Positions 18,076 to 27,272 of a stretch of DNA of 64,000 nt are shown piece after piece. Origin of the DNA: Lewinellaceae bacterium (lineage in GTDB: Bacteria; Bacteroidota; Bacteroidia; Chitinophagales; Saprospiraceae). Every line of letters begins with the position of its first letter. The first letter of the stretch is position 1. The stretch lies in the NCBI GenBank assembly GCA_016708875.1, contig JADJFA010000001.1, positions 558,001 through 622,000 of the forward strand. The letters run 5' to 3'. A program made the position numbers and the translations under genes. The notes beneath the pieces are model-generated. The model had not been told where the DNA came from. It saw only the letters and a program-made list of their open reading frames with translations, and did not search any database.

Positions 18076-18282
18076 ATCATCCTGAATTTTGAGAGTTCTC
18101 TGATTTTGTCTGAATGCCGATTGACGAGTACATGATTGTTGATTTTTGATGTAACATGGACGATGTAATTATTGACGATGGCGGCATATCGGCCATTATC
18201 AATCCACCATTCCATCAAAAATCAACAATCATGTACTCATCATTCGTCAATCAAAACCAATTGAATCAAAATTCGGGATGAC
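18076..18282. repeat. long inverted repeat with nested inner hairpin
   Basis: Perfect 26-base arms at 18126-18151 and 18213-18238, extended imperfectly outward to about 18076 and 18282 (ATCCTGAATTTTGAGAG against AATCAAAATTCGGGATG). Inside is a second smaller inverted repeat around GGCGGCATATCGGCC. It fills the gap between convergent MBL and TonB-receptor genes. Confidence 0.85.
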
Positions 18283-18284
18283 TC

Positions 18285-20645
18285 TTAATTCATATTATAA
18301 TTCACTCCCAGCCTCCATTGCCGCCCTTGTTGTGGATTGTAAAGCAGGTCATCGGGAGTGCCGGTGGCATCAATGCCCGGCGTGTGCCGGTCAAAGACGT
18401 TGATGAGTTGGAAATAGACGAGAAAGTGGTTGCTCAGATAGAGTCGAGACATAAAATCCCAGGTGCTGAAATTTTCGAGGCGAGGGAGGTCGGGAAGCTT
18501 GTACTGATCCTTAAATATAACAGATTTGCCCAGTGTTGAACTTTGCTGGTTGACGGCAATCACGAGTTCCAATTTTTTTCCTGCTTTAAAATAATAACGG
18601 AATTGTGTGTTCCATTTGGGCTGGTTGCGCACTTCGCTGGTAGATGGCAGGCCATAGCCAAACCATTCTCTTCCTCTTGCATATTGGATAAAAAACTCCG
18701 CCCGGTTTGTCAGCAAGACAGGCTTTTTTTTGTTGAAAGTCAATTCAACAACGGCCGATTTTGAGCGGGCGATCCCTTGAAAACCCCACATGGAAAGCGC
18801 AAGACCGGGCGCATTTTTGTACCCATAAGATTGGCTGTAAAGAATACCTGGCTCATCTACAAGATAGCCAGGTCGGTAAAGCCGGTGGGCTTCTTGCCAA
18901 AACAAAATCCCTTCAAGACTGGATCCGCCGCGAGTAGTGTATCGGATGGCCGTTTCTGAAGCATATGTTTTTTCTGTTTCGAAATAGCGGCTACCAGGTG
19001 TGACCGTGAATCCTGCCAGTGGCACTATTTGATAGGTATGAAAACTGCCGTAGAGCGAGGCGTGCCGGATGCCGGTGGCCACGTTCGCCCGAACGGTCCA
19101 ATTGCTGTCCAAATGATACAAGGCGTCCAAACGAGGCGCCAGGGCAATACCCTCTTCAAGACGGGCACTCAGGGAACCTCCGCCTACGATATGCAGGCGT
19201 TTGCCGCGCCAAGTCAGCTGAGAAAACCCAAACCCGTTGAGGATGCTTTGGCTTTGCTGATAAGTATTAACAGGTTGCGGGATGTCGGGTGTTAGTGTGC
19301 CATCAATCGTCACCTCAACGGGCAAAGTGTTGTACGTAATAAGCGGTACTCCAATGCCCACATTGACTTGTGCACCTGCATCAAATTGCATCCGTTTCTG
19401 TTTGCCAAGCAACACACTCATGCGTGATTCGATGCGGGCGTCCACGCCATTGGCAGTGGCGAAACGCTCCTCAGAAGCGTATGCATTGTAAATGTTCCTG
19501 AGCAGGTTTGCCCGTGCTGTATCGGAAAGCGATGGGCCTCCACGAGCCAGGTAATTGGCCGCACTAAGGCGGTCAAAGACATAGGTCGTGCTGCTGTTGT
19601 TGTCCACCTTATAGCTTTGAAAGGAAAGATTGGTATAGGTAGTACGTCGTTTTCGTTGTCGTTTAAAACCCAGCGAGAAGGTTTCGATTCGCTCGGCTAA
19701 TCGGTTAGATGGATTGGCATAAGAAACAGCCAAAGGGTTGATACCCAGGGCTGTGTGATCGAATCGCAGCATACGGTGGTATGTAAAATGCAATCCACGC
19801 CAGGTGAGGTTAATGCCAAATAAACGGCTTTCGTGGGGTATTTGAGCAACGCGCGGAAAACTGTCGCCCGCTGCACCCGAGGCGGCCCTGAAATTGGGTA
19901 TGCGGCGATACAAGGAGGAATCAAGCCCAAAGGGGAGGTATAGATTGGTATTGTAAAGGTTTTGGTCGTTAAAAATTGCGGTGCGTTCGCGTACGGTACT
20001 GCTGCCGTAAAGGCTGAATCGGAATATCTTTTTGTCTTTCCCGATTTTCCCGCCGAACATCAGGTCGAGGCTATTGTAACCATATCGCCCGAAGCCTAAA
20101 TCCGCTTGCGTGTACACGGGCCGTTCGCTTTCCTTCAAGAAAATATTCACCACACCGGCGCAAGTTTCGTCGCCGTAGATCGCTCCGGCAGGCCCATACA
20201 GGATTTCGATCCGCTCCGCTTGCCTGATGGGCAGTTGCGCTCCAATGGGCATTCCCAATGCGAGGGTAGGTTTTATGGGAATGTCGTTGATCAACACCTT
20301 CATATACTGGTTTCCTGAAAGTCCGCGGATCATGAATGTTTCGCCTTCTACTGCATTACCCGGCTGTGACACGCGAATTCCGGGTGCGGCTTTGAGCACA
20401 TCAGCCAATGTGACAAATCCATTGCGCAGAATGTCTTCCGCCGTGAAAACCACGGTGGTAAACGGTAGATTATCCACCGCTTCAAGCGAGCGCGTGGCTG
20501 AACTAGCGAGCATTTTCTTTTGGGAAAGGTCACGTGGCAAGATATCCCGCTCCGTAAGCCGCTCCGGGGCGAGCAAAAGCGTGGAGTCGTTTTGAGCAAA
20601 CAGGCCCATCGGCAGGAAGGCCAGCAAAAGGAGGATTTTAGACAT
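18285..20645 (-). CDS. TonB-dependent outer membrane receptor
   Basis: 786 aa with a signal peptide (LLLLAFLPMGLFAQ). The plug domain (about 45-165) shows NPLPF-like VDNLPFTTVVFTAEDI, GFVTLADVLKAAPGIRV, MIRGLSGNQYMKVLIND and RIEILYGPAGAIYGDETCAG-type sequence, followed by a beta-barrel of alternating aromatic strands. There is no N-terminal carboxypeptidase-regulatory domain and no SusD partner, so it is not a SusC-type system; the plug resembles siderophore/vitamin receptors. Ligand unknown. The C-terminal strand (WRLGVNYNMN) is complete. Confidence 0.88.
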   Translation of the reverse strand: MSKILLLLAFLPMGLFAQNDSTLLLAPERLTERDILPRDLSQKKMLASSATRSLEAVDNLPFTTVVFTAEDILRNGFVTLADVLKAAPGIRVSQPGNAVEGETFMIRGLSGNQYMKVLINDIPIKPTLALGMPIGAQLPIRQAERIEILYGPAGAIYGDETCAGVVNIFLKESERPVYTQADLGFGRYGYNSLDLMFGGKIGKDKKIFRFSLYGSSTVRERTAIFNDQNLYNTNLYLPFGLDSSLYRRIPNFRAASGAAGDSFPRVAQIPHESRLFGINLTWRGLHFTYHRMLRFDHTALGINPLAVSYANPSNRLAERIETFSLGFKRQRKRRTTYTNLSFQSYKVDNNSSTTYVFDRLSAANYLARGGPSLSDTARANLLRNIYNAYASEERFATANGVDARIESRMSVLLGKQKRMQFDAGAQVNVGIGVPLITYNTLPVEVTIDGTLTPDIPQPVNTYQQSQSILNGFGFSQLTWRGKRLHIVGGGSLSARLEEGIALAPRLDALYHLDSNWTVRANVATGIRHASLYGSFHTYQIVPLAGFTVTPGSRYFETEKTYASETAIRYTTRGGSSLEGILFWQEAHRLYRPGYLVDEPGILYSQSYGYKNAPGLALSMWGFQGIARSKSAVVELTFNKKKPVLLTNRAEFFIQYARGREWFGYGLPSTSEVRNQPKWNTQFRYYFKAGKKLELVIAVNQQSSTLGKSVIFKDQYKLPDLPRLENFSTWDFMSRLYLSNHFLVYFQLINVFDRHTPGIDATGTPDDLLYNPQQGRQWRLGVNYNMN

Positions 20646-20651
20646 TGGACG

Positions 20652-20690
20652 GGAGTTTGGGATATTTGGAGATTTAGATATTTGGATAAT
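20652..20690. repeat. short tandem repeat (GATATTTG units)
   Basis: Imperfect GGGATATTTGGAGATTTAGATATTTGGAT-like units directly upstream of the TonB receptor gene; similar GATATTGGGAAATTGGGATATG units are at 34896-34925. Confidence 0.45.
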
Positions 20691-20747
20691 GAGTGTAGAG
20701 CGCGAAAAGTAGGGCGTTTGGATGATTTAAAGGAAAAACAAGCGCAG

Positions 20748-20780
20748 TTAGGATAAAAACAAAAAACGTCCTTACCTTTG
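20748..20780 (+). promoter_or_regulatory. promoter of the rimP leader
   Basis: TACCTTTG at 20773-20780 is an exact TAnnTTTG -7 match; TTAG at 20748-20751 is in the -33 position. Transcription would start about 20785, leaving a leader of about 100 bases before rimP that contains the terminator-like hairpin. Confidence 0.55.
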
Positions 20781-20806
20781 CCCCACAATTCTGAACGTTT
20801 TTCACG

Positions 20807-20836
20807 AGAGGGAACCAAATGGTTCCCTCTTTTTTA
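20807..20836 (+). terminator. terminator-like hairpin in the rimP leader (possible attenuator)
   Basis: A perfect 10-base-pair stem AGAGGGAACC / GGTTCCCTCT with loop AAAT (20807-20830) is followed directly by a T tract. It lies between the promoter at 20773 and rimP at 20890. It is not in a position to terminate the upstream gene, which is on the other strand. Confidence 0.7.
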
Positions 20837-20889
20837 TACGCTTTACCCGCCGTAGCCCTTCAGGGCGAAGGCGGGTTTGATCACATTAA

Positions 20890-21369
20890 ATGGAACTCAC
20901 CGAACGCATCGGCCAATTGTTAGAAGAAAAATACAGCAGCGACGAGATGTTCGCCGACTGCTTCACGGTTGAAATAGAACTGAAACCGGGTAATAAACTC
21001 TTCATCTACGCGGACAGCGATTCGGGCCTAAGCCTTCTAAAGTGCCAAAAACTAAGTCGTTATGTGGAGCATCAATTGGACGAGAACGGCTGGCTCGGCG
21101 AAATGTACGGCATCGAAGTGAGCAGCCCGGGTATTGAACGCCCGCTCAAATTCCCCCGGCAATACCTCAAAAATGTAGGACGAACCATGGCCATCCGATG
21201 CACTGATAAAACTGAGCATTTGGCCACCATGAAATCTGCCGATGAGAACCAAATCGTCCTCACCCAAATCGTGGTGGAACGAGATGGCAAAAAGAAGATT
21301 AAAACAGAAGTTGAAACCTTCATACCCTATGACCAAATCGAAAAAGCGGTTGTGAAATTGCCGTTCTAA
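20890..21369 (+). CDS. rimP: ribosome maturation factor RimP
   Basis: 159 aa, standard length. Typical RimP features are the N-terminal alpha-beta domain and YGIEVSSPGIERPLKFPRQY, the family's most conserved segment (V-SPG-(I/L)-RPL), followed by an Sm-like C-terminal domain ending LPF. RimP assists 30S maturation. It heads the conserved rimP-nusA-infB order; nusA follows after 95 bases. Expression probably depends on the leader hairpin upstream. Confidence 0.93.
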   Translation: MELTERIGQLLEEKYSSDEMFADCFTVEIELKPGNKLFIYADSDSGLSLLKCQKLSRYVEHQLDENGWLGEMYGIEVSSPGIERPLKFPRQYLKNVGRTMAIRCTDKTEHLATMKSADENQIVLTQIVVERDGKKKIKTEVETFIPYDQIEKAVVKLPF

Positions 21370-21464
21370 ACAAATCCACCCCTCCTTCGCACTTGCCATA
21401 GCCTTGGCGGCGGCGAGCAAGCTACGGCGGGTAATACATACTCAAATCAACAACACATAAGATA

Positions 21465-22712
21465 ATGGTCAATTTAGTAGATGTATTTGCAGAATTCAAA
21501 ACGGGCAAAAACATAGACCGGCCCACGATGGTGCGCGTTCTTGAAGACGTGTTCCGTACCCTCATCAAAAAGAAATACGGCACCGACGAGAACTTCGACG
21601 TGATCGTAAACACCAACACGGGTGACTTGGAAATCTGGCGCGTGCGCGAGGTTGTGCCCGATGGTGAGGTGACCAACGAACTTGCCCAGGTCAGTGAAAC
21701 CGAGGCCAGTGGCATTGATGAAACCAACGCTATCGGTGATGAGTGCTACGAGCAGCTTTCCATCGAAGACTTCGGTCGCCGGGCCATCATGGCTGCCCGC
21801 CAAACCCTCGTTTCAAGGGTAATGGAACTCGAAAAAGACGAGATTTTCCGCAAATACTCCGAGCGGGTTGGTCAGGTCGTCACAGGCGAGGTGAACCAGA
21901 TCATGAAAAAAGAGGTCCTGGTACTCGACGACGATACCGGCAACGAAATTATACTCCCCCGCACCGAAATGATTCGCGGCGACTATTACCGCAAAGGCGA
22001 CGTAGTAAAAGGCATCATCAAGCGCGTGGAAATGCGCAACAACGTGCCTTTCATCATGCTCAGCCGCACCGACTCTGATTTCTTGGCTAAACTGCTCGAA
22101 GCCGAAGTGCCCGAAATCGAGGACGGTGTAATTGAGATCAAAAACATCGTACGCCTTCCCGGAGAACGCGCCAAAATCGCGGTAGAAAGCCACGACGAGC
22201 GCATTGACCCGGTGGGTGCTTGCGTTGGCATGAAAGGCAGCCGTATCCATGGCATCGTGCGCGAACTGCGCAACGAGAACATTGACATCGTGAACTACAC
22301 GACCAATACCGCGCTCTTTATGCAGCGTAGCCTCACTCCGGCCAAAATCACGACCATCGAATTTGACCACGAAGCAAAACGCGCCGCCGTGTACCTCGAC
22401 GCCGACCAGGTGAGCCTTGCAATCGGAAAAGCCGGCAGCAACATCAAACTGGCCAGCCGCCTTACAGGTTATGAAATTGATGTGTACCGCAACCAGGCCG
22501 AGTACGAAATTGATGACGTAGATCTGGAAGAATTCAGCGATGCAATCGAGCCTTGGGTCATCGAGACCTTCAAGAATATTGGTTGTGATACCGCCCGCCA
22601 GGTACTCGAACTCAGTGCTGAAGAACTCATTCGCCGCACCGATCTTGAAGAAGAAACGGTTCGCGACGTGATTCGGATTTTGACCGAAGAGTTTGAGGAA
22701 GGAGGGAAATAA
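21465..22712 (+). CDS. nusA: transcription termination/antitermination factor NusA
   Basis: 415 aa. Order of domains: N-terminal RNA-polymerase-binding domain (LVDVFAEFKTGKNIDR ... LEDVFRTLIKKKYG), S1 domain about 130-200 (GQVVTGEVNQIMKKEVLVLDD), then KH1 and KH2 with VDPVGACVGMKGSRI-type and AIGKAGSNIKLASRLTGYEIDV signatures. A short acidic C-terminus replaces the tandem AR repeats of proteobacterial NusA, which is normal for the phylum. It acts with RNA polymerase in pausing, termination and antitermination. Its stop codon is embedded in the start of an inverted repeat. Confidence 0.95.
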   Translation: MVNLVDVFAEFKTGKNIDRPTMVRVLEDVFRTLIKKKYGTDENFDVIVNTNTGDLEIWRVREVVPDGEVTNELAQVSETEASGIDETNAIGDECYEQLSIEDFGRRAIMAARQTLVSRVMELEKDEIFRKYSERVGQVVTGEVNQIMKKEVLVLDDDTGNEIILPRTEMIRGDYYRKGDVVKGIIKRVEMRNNVPFIMLSRTDSDFLAKLLEAEVPEIEDGVIEIKNIVRLPGERAKIAVESHDERIDPVGACVGMKGSRIHGIVRELRNENIDIVNYTTNTALFMQRSLTPAKITTIEFDHEAKRAAVYLDADQVSLAIGKAGSNIKLASRLTGYEIDVYRNQAEYEIDDVDLEEFSDAIEPWVIETFKNIGCDTARQVLELSAEELIRRTDLEEETVRDVIRILTEEFEEGGK

Positions 22713-22813
22713 GTAGCAAGTTGAAAGTTTCAAGTAGCAAGTATCAACCGTACTCCAGGGCTTGACGAACAAGAGTCAAGTTTGAAACTTGAAACTTTTA
22801 ACTTGCTACTTGA
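22711..22813. repeat. AGTAGCAAGT-family inverted repeat after nusA
   Basis: Left arm 22711-22742 (AAGTAGCAAGTTGAAAGTTT, then CAAGTAGCAAGT), right arm about 22775-22813 (TTGAAACTTGAAACTTTTAA, then CTTGCTACTTGA). It overlaps the nusA stop codon and ends just before the convergent gene's 3' end. The same family occurs at the glgB 3' end (62037-62153). Confidence 0.9.
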
Positions 22814-22815
22814 AC

Positions 22816-24210
22816 CTAATTCACTTGCCCCAACAACCATTCCTTCTCAGCCAGCGGCCTCGCTTCTTCCACAGCTTCACGGAACGCTTGTTTTTCCTTT
22901 TTATCCAAGGGATTTAATACAAGGAGTTTGCGCACAAATTGCACGAGATTCAGGTAGTTTTCACGGTGATAGCCCATCACTTTTTTCCGACGTATAAAGG
23001 CCGCGATGGCTTGCAAGTGCGATTCGAGTAAGTCGTATTCGTCGGTCTCGTAGTAGATTTTCAATTGAATGGTTTTGGCCGCAAGGGCGAGCATTGTTTC
23101 CTTGTACTCTGCCCGTTGGAGGAGTTGAAGGGCTTCGCCAAAATTCCTCTTTTGATATTCCAGCCGCGCCATATTGAATGAAAAGAGCGCCTCCCGATGG
23201 GCAGGGTCCAGATGTCTGCGGTGATTTTTGATCAAATCTTCCACCCACGCAAACTCGCGCAGCACGAGACCGTTGGTCGCCGCGTTGAGGTAAGTAAAAC
23301 GGGACAACACGCCTTCTGAAAGGAAATAATTCTTGTCGAAACCGATTTTGTAAAGATCAAACTGATCGCGCAAAAAACTGTGGTCCCCTTCGTTGTAACG
23401 GCGGGTACAAAAGTTTATGGCAAGTATGTACAGGTCGCGCAATTCGCTGGGCGGGAACAATGCATCATGCGCGATAAGATCCTTTTTGAATGCCTGAAAG
23501 TATTGATTTTCATCAGGTTGCGTAAGTGCCAGATAGCAATGGTAATAAATCGAAATGGCCGGCAAGTGCAGGTGTTTTTTGGCAAAAGGCAGCATTTGAT
23601 TCAAAAAACCAAAATCGCAATCGGCATTGTAGCGCGCCTGGTGGGCCAGCAAAAAACATCCCTGCCAAAGTTTACGCGACAGCACAGCCACGTCTAACTG
23701 ATCTGAAAGGGCTTGCAAATTGGCCTCGCCAGCATCCGGCGTATCGAGTGCGACACGGAATTTTTCTTCCTCAAATTTGTAAAAATCGTAGTGATACTCG
23801 GCGTTGCGTTCATCGCGGCGTTCAAGGGCCTCGCTGCCGTTTTTCCAGGCAATATCCGCATGGACTGGAAGGCTTCTGGCGCGTAGCACTTTGCTCAGTC
23901 TAATCTGGTATGCGGGTTTGTCGTGAAGAAAATCGCGCACAGCCAGAAACTTTTCAGTGGTTTGAAGCAGGGCAGTCATCGCCATGCGAACCCGGTGATC
24001 GTCAAACTTTTCCTTGTCAAAAATTTGACGAAACACCTGTTCCTTGCCGGGTAAGGGTTTCCCGGCAAGAACGGTCTTGCTGAGCAGCCGCAGCAATGAA
24101 GCGGCTTCCGGCCTTGGGTTGAAAAAGGGCGTAGCAGCGAATTTTGCCAGTTCTCGGAGTTCTTCTTTTGAAAAAGTGAGGAGAAGTTGGGCGAGTTTGC
24201 TTTTTTCCAT
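22816..24210 (-). CDS. hypothetical helical-repeat (TPR-like) protein
   Basis: 464 aa, cytoplasmic, no signal peptide or membrane segment. Almost entirely helical, with repeated pairs of amphipathic helices (for example EALFSFNMARLEYQKRNFG, ALQLLQRAEYKETMLALAAK), suggesting a TPR/SEL1-like scaffold without a clear consensus. The start MEKSKLAQLLLTFSKEELREL is well defined. It sits on the opposite strand between nusA and the next gene, breaking up the usual nusA-infB operon. I do not recognise a named family. Confidence 0.7.
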   Translation of the reverse strand: MEKSKLAQLLLTFSKEELRELAKFAATPFFNPRPEAASLLRLLSKTVLAGKPLPGKEQVFRQIFDKEKFDDHRVRMAMTALLQTTEKFLAVRDFLHDKPAYQIRLSKVLRARSLPVHADIAWKNGSEALERRDERNAEYHYDFYKFEEEKFRVALDTPDAGEANLQALSDQLDVAVLSRKLWQGCFLLAHQARYNADCDFGFLNQMLPFAKKHLHLPAISIYYHCYLALTQPDENQYFQAFKKDLIAHDALFPPSELRDLYILAINFCTRRYNEGDHSFLRDQFDLYKIGFDKNYFLSEGVLSRFTYLNAATNGLVLREFAWVEDLIKNHRRHLDPAHREALFSFNMARLEYQKRNFGEALQLLQRAEYKETMLALAAKTIQLKIYYETDEYDLLESHLQAIAAFIRRKKVMGYHRENYLNLVQFVRKLLVLNPLDKKEKQAFREAVEEARPLAEKEWLLGQVN

Positions 24211-24372
24211 GAATCACAGGCGTCTAAACTCCGCGAAAGTTCCAAACTTTCGGGAAGTTTTCGACACAATCTCGATAATTTTTATTTACAATTTAACAAT
24301 TTAATTTTTTGATAATCAATTTATTATAAAATTATTTAGGAATAAAAACTGTTACAAACTTAATAAAATGTC

Positions 24373-24404
24373 TTTGCACAGCCAGGCATTGCCGCGCACT
24401 TTTG
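24373..24404 (+). promoter_or_regulatory. promoter of the T9SS surface-protein gene
   Basis: TTTG at 24373-24376 and CACTTTTG at 24397-24404 (one mismatch to TAnnTTTG) are separated by 20 bases, the expected -33/-7 spacing. They sit 40 bases before the start codon in a very AT-rich upstream region. Confidence 0.5.
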
Positions 24405-24444
24405 CATCGTGATTATTTACTCAACTGAAAAAATCTACACTCAC

Positions 24445-26799
24445 ATGAAAAGGAACATTTACTCGAATACGCCCAAATCCATTCTAATCGCCTTTGCACT
24501 GGTCTTTTTTGCCCAGATTGGTTTAGCGCAGTTTACTGTATCGGGGTTGGTAGAAACGCCGAATGGCAATCAATCTACCGGCTTGGCCATTTTGGTGTCT
24601 GGCACTGAAAACAAAATCGTGTACACCAATTCCAACGGGGAATACAGTTTCACTTTGCAAGCCGGCGGCGCTTACAACATCCAACCTTTAAGCTGTGAAG
24701 AAAATTCACTGAATGGGGTTACAACTTATGATATGGTGTTGATTACCAGGCATTATGAAGGGGTTGAAAACTTGGATTCCCCCTATAAAATTATTGCCGC
24801 TGACTTGGACAATTCTAACAGCCTTGGGCTGCAAGACACAAGCATCATACGGAAATTGATTTTGGGAATAATCAATGAATTCCCATCGGGCAATAACCGC
24901 TTTGTATTGAAAAACTACGTTTTCCCTGACCCGTTGGATCCGTTCAGTCCAGCATTCCCAGAGTCATATTCCATTTCAAATCTTCAAAGCAATCTGACTG
25001 GAATTGATTTTATCCAGCTTAAAAAGGGAGATGTCAATAATACCGCAATTGACTATTTTGAATGTAATGGAAGTGCGTATCTCCCGGCCAAGATTTCAGG
25101 CAGGATATTCCAAGACGAAAACAGCAACTGCCTGCCCGATACCACCGAATCAGGGATGAAAGGCTGGTCAGTTTCTGCAATTGATGGGACCAATTCTGTT
25201 TTTTATGGCACTTCAAATGCCAATGGCGCGTATGAAATAAGACTGCTCCCTGGCACTTACGATGTGGTGCTGTCCAACCCTGCCGGGCTTTGGGGTGCTT
25301 GTCTCGATACAATTTACGGGGTACAAGTAAGTTTGGAAAGTACAGACAATAATTTCGGCCTTGAACCCGTGATTTATTGTTCAAATATGCAGGTAGACCT
25401 CTCCACGGCTAGTCTGCGCCGATGTTTCCCCAACTATTACAAAGTACAATATTGCAACACAGGTACTTTGACCGCCGAAAATGCACACATCGAGATTACA
25501 TTCGATCCTCTTTTCGACATTTTAGGCAGCACGCTCCAATGGTCGGCAGTGAACGGCGATACCTACACTTTTGAATTGGGCGATGTGCCCGCAGGCGCCT
25601 GCGACAATTTTCGGGTTTCCTTCAACATTAATTGCGATGCCGTATTAGGACAAACGCACTGCACGGAAGCGCAAATTTTCCCGGATACCATCTGCGATCA
25701 GCAAGCGGTATGGAATGGCGCCGAACTACGCGTGAAAGGCCAATGTGTAGGAAACGAGGTGAAATTCACCATTTCCAATCAGGGCGCTGACATGCAGGTG
25801 CCATCCAATTACATCGTAGTGGAAGACATTATTGTGATGACCCCGCCCATCAGTAATCCATTCACTTTACAAGGGGGTAACCAAGAGGTGATTACTTTCC
25901 CTTCTAACGGCGCTACCTGGCGCCTTGAGGCCGAACAGCCTGTGGGCTATCCCTGGGGCACGGTTGCGAGCGCGACGGTGGAAGGCTGTGGCACCAACGC
26001 CTCGGGAGATTTTTCGATTGGATTTGTCAACCAGTTCCCACCCGACGACCAGTCTCCGGTTATTGACATTGACTGCCGGGAAAACATTGGCTCCTACGAT
26101 CCAAACGACAAGCAAGGTTTCCCGGTGGGCGTGTTGGCGGAGCATTACATCCCGCTCGAACAACCCATTGAATACCTCATCCGCTTTCAAAACACGGGAA
26201 CTGACACGGCCTTTTCGGTAGTGATACGCGACACATTGGATACTGATCTCGACATCGCAAGCATCCGCCCACTCGGCGGCAGCCATGACTATACGTTCCA
26301 TTTGCTGGGGCAAAATGTAGCGCAGTTCGTGTTTGCCAATATTTTGTTGCCCGACAGCAACATCAACGAAGCCGCTTCGCATGGATACGTCAAATTCAGC
26401 ATCGCACCCAAAAAGGGCCTGAGCAACAGCACATTGGTAGAAAATCAGGCGGCTATCTTCTTCGATTTCAACGAACCTGTGATAACCAACAAAACCTGGC
26501 ATACACTGGGAGAAAAGTATCTGGATGTTTCCAATGTAGTATTTAGCCCGGGCATTGGGCTGGAGGTGTTTCCCAACCCGGCCACCGATGCCGCCACGTT
26601 CATGCTCAAAAGCGCCAGCCCTGTTCGGGGTACGCTGACGGTTTTCGACATGAGTGGTCGGGAAGTCACAACACAAGATTTTGAACACAACCAATTCATA
26701 TTCAACAGTAAAGACCTCCAACCTGGGTGCTATTTTTTCAAAATAACATCGAAAGGTCAAGCGCTTGCGGCAGGAAAATTGGTGGTGACAGGAAATTAA
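24445..26799 (+). CDS. large T9SS-secreted surface protein with Ig-like domains and DUF7619-type domain
   Basis: 784 aa from the ATG at 24445 (an earlier ATG at 24409 precedes the signal peptide by 12 codons). Signal peptide ends QIGLAQ. Then a carboxypeptidase-regulatory-like domain (about 15-70), a dockerin-like stretch (TTYDMVLITRHYEG ... AADLDNSNSLGLQDTSIIRK), an SdrD-B-type domain (ISGRIFQDENSNCLPD, about 210-280), a repeat-in-adhesin type region, and the segment from GSYDPNDKQGFPVG through YLIRFQNTGTDTA to DLDIASIRPLGGSHDY, which is the DUF7619 signature. It ends in a type A sorting domain (VFPNPATDAATFML ... LQPGCYFFKI). Likely an adhesin or cell-surface structural protein. Confidence 0.85.
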   Translation: MKRNIYSNTPKSILIAFALVFFAQIGLAQFTVSGLVETPNGNQSTGLAILVSGTENKIVYTNSNGEYSFTLQAGGAYNIQPLSCEENSLNGVTTYDMVLITRHYEGVENLDSPYKIIAADLDNSNSLGLQDTSIIRKLILGIINEFPSGNNRFVLKNYVFPDPLDPFSPAFPESYSISNLQSNLTGIDFIQLKKGDVNNTAIDYFECNGSAYLPAKISGRIFQDENSNCLPDTTESGMKGWSVSAIDGTNSVFYGTSNANGAYEIRLLPGTYDVVLSNPAGLWGACLDTIYGVQVSLESTDNNFGLEPVIYCSNMQVDLSTASLRRCFPNYYKVQYCNTGTLTAENAHIEITFDPLFDILGSTLQWSAVNGDTYTFELGDVPAGACDNFRVSFNINCDAVLGQTHCTEAQIFPDTICDQQAVWNGAELRVKGQCVGNEVKFTISNQGADMQVPSNYIVVEDIIVMTPPISNPFTLQGGNQEVITFPSNGATWRLEAEQPVGYPWGTVASATVEGCGTNASGDFSIGFVNQFPPDDQSPVIDIDCRENIGSYDPNDKQGFPVGVLAEHYIPLEQPIEYLIRFQNTGTDTAFSVVIRDTLDTDLDIASIRPLGGSHDYTFHLLGQNVAQFVFANILLPDSNINEAASHGYVKFSIAPKKGLSNSTLVENQAAIFFDFNEPVITNKTWHTLGEKYLDVSNVVFSPGIGLEVFPNPATDAATFMLKSASPVRGTLTVFDMSGREVTTQDFEHNQFIFNSKDLQPGCYFFKITSKGQALAAGKLVVTGN

Positions 26800-27272
26800 A
26801 GCAGCGTTAAGTTTAGCCCAAACACTGACAGAGGGTCTGAAAAAGGGCGGGGGAGGAAAAAGGGGGGTGGGGGGTGGGGGGGGGGGGGGGGGGGGGGGGG
26901 GGGTGTTGTGGAAAAGGGGGGGGGGGCGGGGGGGGGGGTGGGGGGGGGGGCGGGGGGTTTTTTATTTGAAAAAACTGCCATGAATTGCTAAAAATGATTG
27001 CGCTGCTTTGTTTAAAGTATGTAATAGATAATTTTCCCCCTTTCGCTCGGTTTTTAAACGTACTTTTGCCCCCGCATTTCAAAATTAAACTTTTTTAGTC
27101 TTCTAGATAATTCACAAACAGCGGAGAAAAAGGCGAAATCCCGCGGCGCAAACGGTCAGAATCCAACTTCCCAAACCGCAGGGATGGGTTGATTTATGAG
27201 GCTGGTGATTTTTCAATCCCAGCTCAAAACTCAAAACTTATCTCTGCCCCTCTTAGCAGGTAAAATCACCGC
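26800..27272. other. intergenic gap with G-homopolymer block; infB leader
   Basis: No gene. 26845-26960 is almost pure G and is read as a base-calling artefact. It is bracketed by short inverted arms AAAGCAGCG (26798-26806) and CGCTGCTTT (27001-27009). The rest is the upstream region of infB, with no clear TAnnTTTG element found. Confidence 0.6.

Noticed and set aside
21813..22772. Long antisense ORFs over nusA, infB (29574-30671), glgB (60465-61361) and the M20 gene (15302-15943)
   Set aside because: Each lies opposite a confirmed gene and has skewed composition typical of reverse-complement shadows.
26845..26960. G-quadruplex regulatory element upstream of infB
   Set aside because: Over 90 bases of near-pure G is implausible as real sequence in this genome, so no function is claimed.
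26796..27082. Proline-rich minus-strand ORFs over the G block, and Gly/Pro ORFs at 30416-31215
   Set aside because: They are translations of homopolymer runs. The runs are probably base-calling artefacts and have no start, conserved motif or normal composition.
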